This document shows positions 1-12,492 of a stretch of 64,000 nucleotides of DNA, piece by piece; position 1 is the first letter of the stretch; every line of letters begins with the position of its first letter. Location: assembly GCA_027625915.1 (NCBI GenBank), contig JANTQA010000047.1, positions 18,352,001 to 18,416,000 of the forward strand, written 5' to 3'. The notes beneath the pieces were generated by a model. That model was not told where the DNA came from. It did not search any database and was given only the letters and a program-made list of their open reading frames with translations. Made by a program: the position numbers and the translations under genes. Source of the DNA: Anaeramoeba flamelloides (Eukaryota; Metamonada; Anaeramoebidae).

Positions 1-186
1 ATTGAAAAAATCATCATTTAAAAGGAAATTTTGTTATAAAAGGGTTATATAGATGTTATAAAAAAATTTTTTTTATTAGGAAACCTTTGATAAAAAAAAA
101 TAAATAAGAATTACTCTTCTCTTAAACAAATACTATCCTTTTGAAGGGATTACCGTTACCATAGAATTCCTCGAGAATTAAAGTAA

Positions 187-723
187 ACTAAAATTCAAAA
201 TTTTCCACACAGCTAAAACGGTCCAAAGAATCACAATAATACAATTTCATTGAAATTGGAAATAATATTGATTTTTGTAAAAAATGAAAATCATTTTTTC
301 ATCTTTTTAGTTTTTTGTTTTCATTTCATTTTTTGAATTAAAGTAACTTGTTCCGTTGGATCAAAAATTATTTGAACAATTGATGTTATTTTAAAGTTGA
401 GTTGTTCCAAATAGAAGAACTCAAATAAAATTAGTTGGTAGTATCTCACCATTTTATCGATCAACATTCCTAATAGAATTTCAACAAATTTACCAATGCA
501 TTTTTTTTTGTTTTGCTCTCCTCAACATTTTTAACATACCCTTGATTTATTAGTATTGATGATTATTTATTGTTTGTTTTGTGAGTATTATAATATATAC
601 AAAAGTGTTAACATTTCAATTAGTAAATGGTTCTAATTTGATATATCTTCTTGAATTGATTAAATAAGTTTTTTTTTTTCACAAATCGAATTCTGGTGTG
701 TTAAAAATTTTGAATTGGGGTTT
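187..723 (-). mobile_element. Family A MITE, copy 1
   Basis: About 537 bp. One end reads CTAAAATTCAAAATTTTCCACACAG and the other, on the opposite strand, AACCCCAATTC followed by an ACACACC block. The whole interior matches in reverse the copies at 950-1487 and 21799-22332. The terminal blocks resemble the ATTCCAAAAATTTGGACAC ends of the copies near 15.0 and 52.6 kb, which is typical of Tc1/mariner-type non-autonomous elements. There is no coding capacity. The superfamily assignment is inference from the terminal sequence only. Confidence 0.75.
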
Positions 724-949
724 ATGTTATAATTAAGGTTAAAACGAAATTAGTGATCTTTCGTTCAAATGGCTTTAAAAAATCTATAATAAATATTATT
801 TAACAATCAATTGCAAGATTTTAATTTCCAAATGATTACTTTTTTAAAAATTTTCATTTTAGAAATTTTTTTTTTAATTCATTTTCTAAATCAAAAGATA
901 GAAATCAAAATTAAAAAATTTGGAATATTTTATAATTCATAATTAAAGA

Positions 950-1487
950 TGAATTCAAAATTTTTAACACACAGAATTCGATTTTTGTAAAAAAAAAAAA
1001 CTTTTTTAATCCATTTAAGAAGATATATCAAATTAGAACCATTTCCAAATTGAAATGTTAACACTTTTTTATAAATTATAATACTCACAAAACAAACAAT
1101 AAATAATTATCAATACAAATAAATTATCCGTCTGTTAAAAATTTTGAAGAGAGCAAAACAAAAAAATTCATTAGTAAATTTGTTTAAAATCCTTAGGAAT
1201 GTTGATCGATCAAATGGTTAGATACCATTGATTTTTTTTATTTGGGTTTTTCTATTTTGAACAACTCAACTTTAACATAATATTAATCTTAGAAAAAAAT
1301 TTTGATATCTAATGAAACAAGTTTCAAACTTCAAAAAAGCAAATGAAAACAAAACACTCAAAGATGAAATAATAATATTCATATTTTACAAAAATCAAAA
1401 TTATTTTCAATTTGAATGAAATTGTATAATTGTAATTGTTAGGACCGTTTTAATTTAAAGGTTATAAATATTTTGAATTTTAGTTTA
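950..1487 (+). mobile_element. Family A MITE, copy 2 (inverted partner of copy 1)
   Basis: About 538 bp, the near-complete reverse complement of 187-723, starting near the ACACAC end and finishing at GAATTTTAGTTTAG. It has many substitutions and small indels relative to its partner, so this is not a fresh duplication. The two copies are separated by about 226 bp of A/T-rich DNA, giving a 1.3-kb head-to-head foldback. Confidence 0.75.
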
Positions 1488-1599
1488 GAACTTCGAAATG
1501 TAAAAATTTTTTCATTTTGGAATATAAACTATTTTCTCAATAATTATTGGCATAAAAACTCAAACGATTGATCACTATTGTGATTTTCTTTCTAAACTC

Positions 1600-2300
1600 T
1601 TTTTCAAATAAAAGGGCACAGAAAATTTCAATAATAATTTGTAATCGAATGGAATTAATTTTGGTATCATTCTAGAATCTAATAAACTCTCTAAAACATA
1701 AAAAAAAACATTCAACTGAATATTTAAAACTCATTAAAACAAAACAACAAAAAGTATCATTCAATATTTTAAAAATTGATGTACCCTTTTATTTGAAATG
1801 AGAAATCTCGTTTTGTAAATTGTAAAGAGAAATAATTATAAAATCAATAAAAACAGTTAAACAAGGTTAATTGGGAAAAAGTTCTTTAATTTTTATTAAT
1901 AACTCTTTAATTTCAAACTTTTGTTCTTTAAAGTCTCATTTTCAATATAACTCAGCAAATCATCTGGGTATTTTGTGGGAATTCTTTTTTTTTCTTAATT
2001 TTCAATTTTATTTGTCCATACATCAAACCAATAATGGTCTTTCTTTAATTCCTATATCTAGCTCATCTAATATCAAAATTATATTGTTTCCATTTTTATA
2101 CTTGCTAGATTATTTTCAAATTGGTTTCTTCTTATCTTGCTTTTTTTCCTTTTCCAACTGTTCAATATCCATAAAAAAACCAAAAAATGAAAAAATGAAT
2201 AATAAAAATGAAGATAACCAATAAGTAATTCTCTTATTAAAAATCCAAATTCAATATTATTGATGATTTGAGAGGTGTGCCCTTTTGTTTGAACGAAAAT
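1600..2300. mobile_element. Divergent family B-like repeat
   Basis: The ends TTTTCAAATAAAAGGGCAC (near 1601) and GTGTGCCCTTTTGTTTGAA (near 2275) are inverted and resemble the family B end TTTCAGTCAAAGGGGCCC. An internal block near 1780 (TACCCTTTTATTTGAAATG) resembles the internal CCCTTTCATTGAAAC block of the copies at 42.7 and 56.4 kb. The 117-codon open frame in it begins at TTG and has no recognisable content. The copy is old and the call is tentative. Confidence 0.35.
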
Positions 2301-3456
2301 TAATTTCTTAAATTAAATTGAAACTCTTAGACTGATAAAAGATTACTGTTTCGTTTTCAATGATTGTTTTTAATTATACCAGAATTAGATTAAAAAAAAG
2401 TTGATATTTTACAAACAATCCTTTCATTTTACATATGGAAAATGGAATCTTTTATCTACATTTTAATTAACCTAATTGTAAAAACTAGCGTTTTTTTTTT
2501 TTTTTTGGATTTTATTTTTTTGTACTTTAAAACCAATCTTTCCAAGAACTGAAAAATACATAAAAGTAGATATATAATCAATTCGGTTTGTTTAAGCAAA
2601 TTGCTAGTACCTAAATCCAAAAAAAAGGAGAAAAATTCAATATTTGTACCTTAAATTAATAATTCTACTCTTTATCATTACTGATCTGTTGCAAATGGGT
2701 ATTAACAATGGAAAAAAAAAAAAAAATTCTGAAAAAAAACACCCTTTTTTACAAATATTTTATTTTAATATGTTGCTAAATGATCATTTAGACACTTAAC
2801 AAAATGAAAGGGGCGTTATTGATATGTATTTGAAGAAATCATTTGTAAATTATCTCCTTAGAAAAGACTATAAGTTCCTTAAAATATATTCCTATTTTGT
2901 TAAAGTTAATACTATTTTTTTTATTGAATTAAAGTTCCATTTATAAATTCATAAAATATATGAGATGACATTTATAGTTTTATATTTTGCCTCCTGAAAA
3001 AAAAAATATTATAAAAAAAATAAATAAGGATCGACACAATTAGAGTTAATAAATTCGATTCTCAAAATTAGAAAAAAAGGATTATATCTAAAAATTAGAA
3101 AAAATGATTCTAGAATTAAAGAAAATAGAAAAAATGTTTTGAATTTAAAATTGAAACTTTATTTTGATTAAACCCTTAAAAAGGGCTTCCAATTGGATTT
3201 GGAAGTGTATCAAAATTGTTGAAAAAATGCTTTATTTTGAATTTAAGTGCACTTTAAAAAAATGATAACAGAATTGAATGCTTTTTCAAAAATAAATTTA
3301 ATAATAAAAAATAAGAAAAGATTAAAATTCTTTGATAAAAAATAAATTTAATAAAAAAAAAAAATAAATAAATATATTGCAGGTAATACTGTTAAGTACC
3401 AATTCAATTACTTTTTATTCAATATTTTCTTTTATTTTAAAATTTAATTCTTTTGT
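2301..3456. other. Intergenic A/T-rich DNA with no recognised gene
   Basis: Long A and T runs only. The last 50 bases, read on the minus strand, contain AATAAA-like signals just downstream of the stop codon of the B-box gene, so this end is probably its 3' untranslated region. Confidence 0.5.
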
Positions 3457-4980
3457 TTAGTTTTTGAAATATCTAAATTTGAAATTTTCAAATGTAAAAA
3501 TTTCGTTATTGAAAGAGAATTGTGTAATTTTGTGTTCTCCATTGTTCTGTAGTTTAATTCTAGAAGATTCGAATCGAATGCTGTTACGTGATATGCTATA
3601 TCTCCAATCATCAATTGTTAACACTTGTTCACGGTTTGGCATCTCGATATCAAGGAAAATATTATTGGGGTTATCAATGTTAGTGCTTTGTAATAATGAT
3701 TTTGTATGCAATACAAAAGACAATTGTGTATTTTGAACTTTTTTTATTTTTTTATTTGTAACAGATTCTCCGTCTATAAAAATTAATGGTTTTGAAAAAA
3801 TTTTTTTCTTTTCAATTTTTTCCTTTTTTTTCTCTTTCTCTTTCTCTTTCTCTTTCTCTTTCTCTTTCTCTTTCTCTTTCGCTCTTTCCCTTTTTAGTTT
3901 TTTCTTCTTCATTTCAATCTTGATTTGCTTTGTTTTCTCTTTCTCTTTGTTTTTCTCTATTTCACTCATGATTTGAAATTTTTTTTTACCCTTTTTTTTT
4001 TCTTTCTCGGTGATTTTTGTTTGAAATTGCAAACTGTTTCCTACACTCTTCAATCCGTCTAATACAATTTTGGAACGATAACTTGGAGATACGTCTAATT
4101 TTTTGAGATTTTTCCTCAATAATTTATTGACATTATTCATTTTCTTTGATTTTTCAATCACATAGGTGTTCACTTTTAATTCGTACGCTTCTTGAATTCG
4201 ATCGCCCAATTCTTTGTAATCCTCTAATTCCTGAATTTGTTCATTTTCCTTTTTAATTTTGTCCTCAATTCTTTTCTTTTTGTCAAGTGCTTTTTCTTCA
4301 ATTTCTTTACAGAAATCTGTAAAGATCTCGTTTATACTTTGGATCATCTCTATTTGGTTTTGAGAAAGTTTTTCAATTTCATGTTTTTTGTTTTTTTCAC
4401 AGTCGATTTTTCTCTTTTGAAGTTCACTTTGAGTGTTTCCGTACACTTCGATTTCGGAATTACATTTCCGAAGGTACGTATTTGCTTTTATCGCATAGTT
4501 TTCTGATGATTGCTGAATGGAATAAAAGGTAAGTTTACTTTTGAGGTATTTGTCGTCATAAAGAAGGCACTCATTGCAAATCATGTCTGAGTCTTGTATG
4601 TCTTGTTGGGTATATTTTCTTCGATGGGTTGGGCAATAGTCAAAATCTTTTTGTTTACGAAAACAAAGAAAGAATTGGTAAGAAAAAAGAATTATAACAA
4701 AAAATTTTAAAAAATCGTTGTGTCCAAGTTAAAGAAGACTGACTATTGTGACATTTTTTGGCTATTTAGTATTACCTTGATAATTGTAATCTACAACTTT
4801 GTGAATTTTTTCAGATCGTTTCGTATGATATTCTTCGTTATGTTTTTGACAAAGTTTTAGCTTGGATAAGCCACACCAAAATTTTGCTTGTTCTTGACAA
4901 TTATTAATACCGCAACATTGTGAGTGAAGTGTTGTTTTGGTTTGATCTAGAACAAATCGTTTGTTGTTATACTTTTCCAT
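3457..4980 (-). CDS. B-box zinc-finger / coiled-coil protein (TRIM-like, no RING seen)
   Basis: Two exons on the minus strand: 4980-4776 and 4646-3457, 464 residues after splicing. The 129-bp intron has a GTAATA donor and an AAAAAG acceptor, and joins in phase 1 to make a GAT codon, so VVDYNYQ reads straight into DFDYCPTHRR. Residues 22-60 hold a B-box pattern (C23, C28, C36, C44, H47, H52, H60). A second Cys/His set follows across the splice (C73, H76, then ICNEC). A coiled-coil-forming Lys/Glu segment follows, with an (EK)n tract in its second half and a distinct C-terminal domain of about 100 residues. B-box proteins are usually scaffolds or ubiquitin-pathway adaptors; the function here is unknown. 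An upstream in-frame ATG at 5085 would add 35 mostly hydrophobic residues. I prefer 4980 because the added part crosses T-rich, promoter-like DNA. Confidence 0.8.
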
Positions 4981-5250
4981 TAGAAAGTCGAACGAGCAAT
5001 TTTTTAAAAAAATGAAGAACAAAAAAATAAAAAAATGTTTTTGGGAAAGGTTATGTCGTTCCATATCGGTCAAGTGTCTACTCATTTCTTATGACTGAAA
5101 CACTTCATAAAAAAAAAAAATCTAGACTTTTTTTGCACCTATTGACCTTATTTTGTTGAAATCGTTCTAATTCTGAATAAATAATTTTACTATTTGTTAA
5201 AAAATAAAGCTAACAAAATTTTCATTCGTGTATCCAAAAAAAACATTTTC

Positions 5251-5520
5251 TTAATCCTCTAACTTGTCAAATTTATAATTCTGCAAATCATCAAAAATAT
5301 TAATTTTGATTTTAAGAATTGGGAACTTCAGTGTTTTATATCTAATTCTTGAGAACATCTGTTTTTTGGACAGATGAATGAAAATGTTGATCTTATTGGG
5401 TTGGAATGAATAATATTGTAGTAATTCGGAGTACAACCTAACAATACTTTGTGTCGATTCTAAATTTGAATTACTGATGAGTTCAAATAAATTTAAAAAT
5501 ATTTTTGGTTCGATTTCCAT
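5251..5520 (-). CDS. Small hypothetical protein (89 residues), doubtful
   Basis: An ATG-initiated frame with normal-looking amino-acid composition (MEIEPKIFLNLFELISNSN at the start, a charged DDLQNYKFDKLED end), without the Phe/Lys runs that mark noncoding frames here. It lies 270 bp upstream of the B-box gene on the same strand. No domain is recognised. It could be a small gene, an upstream exon, or chance. Confidence 0.3.
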   Translation of the reverse strand: MEIEPKIFLNLFELISNSNLESTQSIVRLYSELLQYYSFQPNKINIFIHLSKKQMFSRIRYKTLKFPILKIKINIFDDLQNYKFDKLED

Positions 5521-7910
5521 TTTTCGTATATCTTATAACTTCAACTTTGAAAACATGACTTGACAAAGAATATTTTGAAAATTATCTAATTTTACAAAGT
5601 TTGTTTGATCTTTAAACAATAAAATACTTTATTCAAAACTTGTGTAAAATAAAAATGGTAAATATGAAAGACAAGCAAAAATTTTCCAAAATTTATTTGA
5701 ATTTTTCACATAATGATCAGAGTTTTTGGGATCACGGATCACTCAAAAATTATTCAAAAAAACAGAAAGTGGTATTTTGCTAAAACTGTAATTTTAATCG
5801 AATTTGTTAAGGTCTACGTTCCCATCCTTGAGGGGGTTGAGTTATTGTGTTATTACACTTTCACTACTCACAAAAAAATGTTAATTCTGAAGGAATTGGA
5901 CAAAAAAAAAATAAAACAATTTTTCATCATCTTTATCTTTTCAGGAAGAGTATTTTTCTTTCTTTTTTACTGAAAAGGAAATTAAAAATAACAAAAATAA
6001 TAATTGGAAAAAGTTGGCTTTTGATGATTTTCAAGTACAAGTCCAAATCGAGAACATTTCAAACTTGTAAATGTAAATTTAAAAAATATGTAGAATAGCT
6101 TAAGAAAATAGTCTGAGTTCAGAAAGTTGAAATGGAAATTCTAAAAATATTAAAATCAAAATTTTGCATTGATCTAACAAGGTAAAAATTGTAAAAAAGT
6201 GAGAAAAAATGAAAATATTTCTTTTTATTTCTCTAAGAAAATTCTCAGTGAACAAATATTACTTAGGTTACATAACTCTTTCAAGGGCGATTTTATACAT
6301 TATATCACTGTTTTCACCACAAAATCTAGTCCTTATTTAATTATCAACTTGTATTTATATTTTTTTTTCCCAAAGGTAATAGAGTAATTCTTTGCACAAG
6401 GATACAATTAAACTTAATAGGCAAATTGGTTTATCAAGTTTTGAGAAATTATATAATTTTTTTTAATAGAGTTCATTTTCCCATTTAAATTTTCTGTTAA
6501 AAGATCTGGATTCATTTTGAGGTTTTATTTTTGGATCAAATTCGAAAAAGAAAACTTTTCAAAAAAATATTATTTTGAAGATATTTCACTTTCTGTAATT
6601 TCTGATGGTTTTTATGAACCCATAAATATTTCAAATTTATCTAATATTATTTTTAAAAATACAATAAAAAATTAATTAAACATTGTATCCTTAAAAATCT
6701 AGAAAAAATCAATCAATTATTTTATTTTTCAAATATTTCTAAAATTTCTTGAATTGTAAAAGAATTGATAGATAGTCTCAAAATTGAAAAAAATTTGGTT
6801 ATTATCAAAGAAAATTTTTTATGATTAATTAATATCATTTATAAACAAATAAGAATAAGATATGATTATATCTCTCAAAATAAAAAAACAAGGAATTTTA
6901 TTGAGAATTAAGGCATTGATCATCATCCAATTTCCAATTTGAATGATAGTGAAATATTCTTTTGAAAAAAAAATGACATTTTAACCGGTTTTCACTTTTT
7001 GATAACTCTTTGATTTTTTAAAAGTTTTTTTCTTCTTTCAAAAATGATTTATTTTTATCTAAAAAATATGTCTTTATTGGGACCATTACTGAAATTTTTT
7101 GAGTAGAAATATTTCTTCTCCATTTTAAGATTTATTAAATGTAATAAAAGAAAAAAGAATAGGAAAGGAAAATTGAAAAAAGGTTAATATATATTAAAGG
7201 CAGATCCACTTTTCAAACACATCTTTTAAACGGATTCAAGTAACCAAAAAAAAAACCTAATTAATACATTTTTTGAAAATTTTTTTAATCAATTTATTCT
7301 CATAGAATAGAAACTTGTGTGTTTTATTTTGGAATTTATTTTGTCTCTTAAATTATATTTAAAATTTGTATATTAATACTGGAATTGGCTTTATCAAATC
7401 CTTATTAAATTTACCCTGAAATCTATAAAGTTTTTTATTGATGTTATGTATCTATTTATATATCTATATCTAATTTAATATTTGAAAAATGTTAATATTT
7501 TTTTTTTAACATTTAGTTTCACTAAATTCGTTATCTATACATCTGCATATTTTTAAAAATTGAAAATACTTTTTTAAATTATACCAAAATTTAATTTAAA
7601 AAAATAATAAAGTACTTAATAATTTGATTATTGATAAAGAATAATAAATAACATATTCTAAATTATTAAACGGGATCTTAAATATTTCAAAGGATGATAA
7701 ATATCTAATAAACTCTATTATTATTTCTCAAAATATAAAAGATTTTAAAACGAATTTTTATTATCATCAATTAATAATTATAATGGAAAAAAAAAAATAA
7801 TCAATTTTAACAATATCCTAATTTAAACAATAATGGTTCGATATTTATAGTCTTAAGATTTGGGAAGTATATTAATTAATCGATTGAAATTTAATAAATT
7901 CTTGTAAATA
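5521..7910. other. Intergenic A/T-rich DNA with no recognised gene
   Basis: A short frame at 5713-5973 begins with ATG (MIRVFGITDHSKIIQK) but ends in Phe-rich low-complexity sequence and has no recognisable domain. A T-rich tract separates it from the minus-strand genes. The remainder (6.1-7.9 kb) is A/T-only sequence without clear repeats. Confidence 0.4.
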
Positions 7911-8803
7911 CCGTCAGTTCCACTTTTCAGGCACAAACGTTCAACGAAATTTAAGGCACAATAAAAATCTCAAATTAAGGCACAATATTCAGATTCTAAA
8001 TTATTTTTCAGTCAAAGGGGCCCAGTTGTAATGGTATAATACACGTGTTTAAAGAGTTTGCATAGATATTAGAAAGTAATTTTTATTTTGGAAATTTTCA
8101 AAATTGAAATCATTTTTTCACATTTCTACACATTTTTGTTTTTTTTTTTTCGTTTTTTTTTTTAAAACGTCATTCATTTGCAAAAAAATTTTATATTGCA
8201 AGATCAATAGTCACTTGGTAAAAATGTGTTATTTTAAGGTCATTGAAACCATGTAAAGATTCTTGAGAAATCTATTGATTTCTATTGCATTTCAATTCGA
8301 TCTTTGATCTTGATATTTGTTTAATAAATTTGAAAAATTTTCACTTCATTTTTATTTCCTTTTTCAAATAGAGACCACAAATACCAATAAACTTCGTTTG
8401 GGGGGCTTAATTTCTAAAAGAAAAGTCTGGAAAATATGTGAAAAATGTTTCATATTTATTATTCAAATACCAATAGAAGTTCACAGCGAACATCCTTGTT
8501 TTTCTCAATAGGGCCCTAAGAATTTGAGTTTTTCAATTTTTAAGAAAATATATTGATTAATTAGTTTTCTTTCAGACATGTATCAACAATTCTTCGAGGT
8601 GTATTATTCTCTTTATTTCTTATTTGTTCTTCAAATGGTCAATTATATAAAATAATTGATATTTGAAAAAAACGTTGGGCCCCTTTGACTGAAACAGAGT
8701 TTAGTTAAATAAATTGTAAAAAAAAATATTACAAATTTTTTTCCTTAATTTGGGATTTTTTTGTACCTTAAAGTTTGTGAAAGTTTGTGCCTTAAAAGTG
8801 GAA
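7911..8803. mobile_element. Family E MITE interrupted by a family B element
   Basis: The left arm carries CAGTTCCACTTTTCAGGCAC and two further AAGGCACA blocks. The right arm ends GTTTGTGCCTTAAAAGTGGAA. Together they match the uninterrupted 198-bp family E element at 54196-54393. About 700 bp of family B sequence (8003-8703) sits between the two arms, so this is a nested insertion. Confidence 0.8.
8003..8703. mobile_element. Family B MITE nested in family E
   Basis: Inverted ends TTTCAGTCAAAGGGGCCCAG (left) and GGGCCCCTTTGACTGAAAC (right), about 700 bp apart. The right third (8520-8700) is reproduced in reverse at 42700-42900, and the interior is recognisable at 38.15-38.64 kb. The 64-codon open frame inside (8317-8511) is not conserved in those copies and is not called as a gene. 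Confidence 0.8.
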
Positions 8804-9479
8804 TAAAATCTAAAATAAATGGAATTTTTTCTCTAATCTTCAGAAATTCAATATTTGATTGGATATTCTTGTTCTATTTTTGAAATATGAATTGATTATT
8901 TATATTATTTTTATAGAATAACACTTAGAAATTACTAAAAGGGAGATTTCATACAAATAATAATGTATCGCCAAAATTTCTATTTGTTATTTTGTATATC
9001 CAAAAATCTCAACAAAAATATTGAATAAATTTTAAGGAATCAGTAGTCTATGAAAACAAGGTTTCATTTTAAAATATATTATTAATGATATTTTCTAAAT
9101 TTAAATTTTGTATATGCCAAGTTTCAAAAAATTCTGATCGAATAAGAAACCTATAGATTTTTTTTTATAAGATTAATGGTTTAGTTCCATTTTTTCTGAA
9201 AAAGAAAAAGATTAAAATTCATTTTATTTCTTAGATTATAAAGATTTTTTACAATTTTTATTACTATTTTCATCAAAATTATTATACAAAAAATATTTTT
9301 AATTATCAGGAATATTAAAATAAATTGATTTTTTTTTCTTTTTTGTGATAATTCTTTTGATTAACCAAAAAAAAATATTTATTCAACCAAAAGAAAAATA
9401 ATTGTATTTTTTTAAGAATAGTGATTATAATCATTCAATTTTTAAATTTATAACAAGAAAATTTACCAAGAAATTGGGT
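8804..9479. other. Intergenic A/T-rich DNA with no recognised gene
   Basis: Poly-A/T with scattered short words. I see no frame, terminal repeat or similarity to the other repeat families. Confidence 0.4.
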
Positions 9480-9640
9480 TTTTACCAGGCACTCTTATAT
9501 TATGAATAAAAATTAATCAAAATATTGTGAGATATGTAAAAAAATAAATAATTTAGATATCATTGAAGACAAAAAAATTTTCTGTAAAATTACCCAGCCT
9601 ATGAAAATAATCGTAAAATCTGGATATCTGAATTATAAAT
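9480..9640 (+). mobile_element. LINE relic: C-terminal finger fragment
   Basis: In frame from about 9505 the DNA reads NQNIVR-like sequence and, in the matching frame, KYCEICKK and DIIED. This corresponds to YCEICKSNKINNSEIIEDLD of the minus-strand relic at 61.6-61.9 kb. The shared nucleotide block near 9600 (CCTATGAAAATAATCGTAAAAT) also recurs there inverted. It is the C-terminal CCHC-type finger region of a non-LTR retrotransposon, heavily decayed and lacking its reverse transcriptase. Hairpin repeats follow about 140 bp downstream. Confidence 0.55.
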
Positions 9641-9779
9641 AATTAATATATCTAATACATTAAAAAATAATAATATTTTTAATATTATGACAAAAAAAGA
9701 TACATAAAGTTTATTAACCTAAGAGGATAATTCACTTATTTTTGATTATATAATAAAACTCCTAAATAAATATTTAGGA

Positions 9780-10090
9780 ATTCTGTGAAGTGCCTTGGAG
9801 TGCTGTAGAGTGCCTAGGTTTTTTTTAATTTTTGTAATCTAAAGAGAATTAAATATTTTTTTTTTACATTTCAAAAAGTAAAAAAAAAAACTAACGATGC
9901 TATTCCAGAATTCAAAAGAATAGAGTAAAATCTTTGATTTTTCTCCATTCTTTTAAATTCTGGAAAACCTAAAGGCGGTTTTTTTTTTAATTTGAGAAAT
10001 AAACGGAAAATTAAATATATTTTTCTTTTATTTCTCAAATTAAAAAAACCTAACGGTACACAAGGGGGTTAATAACTCCCCCTTTTATAA
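9780..10090. repeat. Hairpin-repeat cluster (CCTAA-bounded palindromes)
   Basis: It opens with AGTGCCTTGGAGTGCTGTAG. It then carries an imperfect palindrome at 9905-9963 (CCAGAATTCAAAAGAAT and its inverse around ATC/GAT) and a second palindrome at about 9976-10055 whose arms are AATTTGAGAAATAAA and TTTATTTCTCAAATT. Modules are separated by AAAACCTAA or TTAGGTTTT words. It ends in a GGGGGTTAATAACTCCCCC hairpin. Similar clusters occur at 22.9, 36.2, 41.7, 61.7 and 62.0 kb. Confidence 0.75.
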
Positions 10091-10794
10091 TAATAATAAA
10101 AAAAAAAGAAACTGTATTTATATTCTAAGATACAATTCGATTTTTCAAAATATAATTTTCTTGAAGAGATTTGTGAATTAAGTAATTTTATCCTCAAAAT
10201 TCAAAATCAACCTTTTTCCTGATAAAAATGATTTGAAATAGTTATAAGGTTTCTTGTTAATAAGATCAAACAATTTGTTAAAAAATTTTTTTTGCAATTT
10301 TTTTGAAAACCAAAAAAAGACTTTTTTGAAACACTACAAGAAGAAATAAAAATTGCTTTATTACTTTGTAAATCCTGATTTAAGAGAAAACTTATTGTTA
10401 AACTTATATCAAATATTGGTTGTTAAATAAACTCAACTTCGATTAATGCTATTAGCTGAGATTTATTGAAATAGGAATTATTAAAAATAATCACAAAAAT
10501 AAAAAAATTTTCTTTCTAAATCAATACTCTCCAATATAAATGAAAAAAAATTATTTTCCCATTTTCAAGAATGAACTTAATTATTAATAAAAAATAATAG
10601 GTTACTTTTTTTCGTTTTATATTTGAAAAATGAGAATTTAGGATTTCAAAAAAAAGATTCAAATTAGTAAATTGTTTAGATTGTGTTAACTCGTCCTTTT
10701 TATAAGTTCAAACACAAATTACAAAAAAAGTATTTCAAGATCTTGAAAAGATTTCATTTTTAGTATTAAAAAATACTAAACCCTTAATTTTTAT
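10091..10794. other. Intergenic A/T-rich DNA with no recognised gene
   Basis: No open frame or terminal-repeat structure recognised. Confidence 0.4.
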
Positions 10795-11333
10795 AATCCC
10801 TGAAATTTGAAAAAAGATTATCTTGTGTAGGGTGTCTTGAGTTGTTAATTTGGTTCTTAGCTGATCGATCTTGGATTTGGTATGGGTTTTAAAAGTGGTT
10901 CAAAATGTCAATTTTTGACTCTTTATTTTTTTTTTTTCCGAAATCAAAATCGAAGAGTGTGAAAAAATAATTTGGAAATCAAAGTATTAAAAAAATCTGA
11001 TTTGTATGTTGTTGTTTGAAATTTTAAATTAGGTTTGGTTTTATTGGGATCTTTTAAAAAACATTTTTATTTTCATTTAGTGAATTGACAAAAAAGTAAA
11101 TCAAATTTTTTTTCAACAACCCAAAAATCAAAATTTATTCTTAAACACCTATCAATTTATTAATCTTAAACTCTTCAATTAGGATTTCGGAAAATCAAAA
11201 AATAAATTGATAATAATTCTAATTTTGAACCACTATTAAAATCCATACCAAGCACAAGATCGATGAGCTAAGAACCAAATTAACAAGTTTCTAAACCCGT
11301 AACAAGATAATCTTTTTTCAGATTTCAGGGATT
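10795..11333. mobile_element. Foldback element, about 540 bp
   Basis: Inverted arms begin AATCCCTGAAATTTGAAAAA at the left and end TCTTTTTTCAGATTTCAGGG ATT at the right. They continue inward through GATTATCTTG, TAATTTGGTTCTTAGCT and GATCGATCTT for about 150 bp per arm. The centre is A/T-rich and noncoding. This is the only copy in the window. A MITE or foldback transposon is the simplest reading. Confidence 0.8.
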
Positions 11334-11519
11334 GTAAACCTTAACTTGGAATTAAATTGTAAAAATAAAATTCTCTTAAATATTTAAATACATTTCTCAA
11401 AATTTGTTGAAGAGATTTCGTATATGATCTTTAACATTAAATCATAAGAAAAACATGATTGAAAAATTCACATGATTTTTAATCTAGAATCTAGTAATAT
11501 AAAAAGTTAAATCAATTTA

Positions 11520-11683
11520 CTGGTATTTGAATTATAAATGGGAAATAATTTTCACTTCGTTTTCTAGATTCCTTTTTTATAAATATAGTACTCAAACAAG
11601 TAGGTAGTAATTTGTGCCTTTGTATCAAAAAAAGAAATGGAAAAGGAAGTGAAAATCTTTCCCATTTAAAATTCAAATACCAG
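11520..11683. mobile_element. Short foldback MITE with TA target duplication
   Basis: The ends are CTGGTATTTGAAT and ATTCAAATACCAG, with a TA on each side (11518-11519 and 11684-11685). The arms extend about 40 bp inward through AAATGGGAAA and TTTTCACTTC. At 164 bp it is noncoding. Weaker inverted similarity continues outside, so it may be the core of a larger palindrome. Confidence 0.7.
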
Positions 11684-12492
11684 TAGAAAAGAAGTAAATT
11701 AACTTGAAAGAATAATGTATTATATTATTTTTCAATCAAATAAAGAGAAAACAATTCTAATCTTCTTTCTTATTGAAACCATAAAAAGTGGTACTGGAGA
11801 TCATCAAAAATAGTCAATTTTTTCAACACAGATTTGAATAATAGGCCAATTAAATAATAGCCCATTAACAAAAGTAAAGAAAGTATTAAAAAATGCTCTT
11901 GTTATGTTGAACACTTAGCTTTCTTTTTGTATCAAATAATTTATTTTTTCTTTTATTAATTGAACTTAATTATCTATTTTCAGATTTTATTAAGGTTTCC
12001 AATTCAAAGTCTGGTGGAACTCTTTTTTTCCCATTTCACTATTGTTTCCCAAATGGATAATTAAAGATTTTGCAAAATAATTAAGCAATTGCCAATTGCG
12101 AAAAAATACCTCGGAGAACTGATCCCTTAAATAAAAAAATATAACAGATTCCTTATCAATAACGAAGCGCAGAGCATAAAATATGTTATAAACTGTTAAC
12201 TAATAAGATAAAACATCTTTGTAGACTCAGTTACAAAGAGAATAGTATCCAATTTCAGAAAAATATATTGAAATGAAATAGGTCAATCAAACTTTTACTC
12301 AAATAAAAAAGAAATTTTGAAATGGTATTTTTATGATCGCACATTGACTAATTCAAGAATTTTATTATGAATTTAATTTTTTTCGTTTTAGGTCATATAA
12401 GAAATAGTTTATCGGAAACAATTTTAAAAAAAAAATTGAAAGTACTTTCTTCATTTTACCATTTTTAAATTTTTTTTTGAATGAATTACTAA
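11684..12492. other. Upstream region of the SWIM/RING gene
   Basis: A/T-rich with slightly higher complexity near 12.1-12.3 kb. A TTTTCGTTTTAG tract at about 12380-12392 could be a 3' splice site of a 5' untranslated intron. No repeat family recognised. Confidence 0.35.

Noticed and set aside
1871-2224. 117-codon frame
   Set aside because: Starts at TTG, lacks any recognisable domain, and lies in a probable family B relic.
8317-8511. 64-codon frame with KICEKCFIF
   Set aside because: Lies inside a family B MITE and is not conserved in its other copies.
9905-9963. CRISPR-like palindromic repeats
   Set aside because: No regular spacers or cas genes; the palindromes are dispersed in eukaryotic intergenic DNA.
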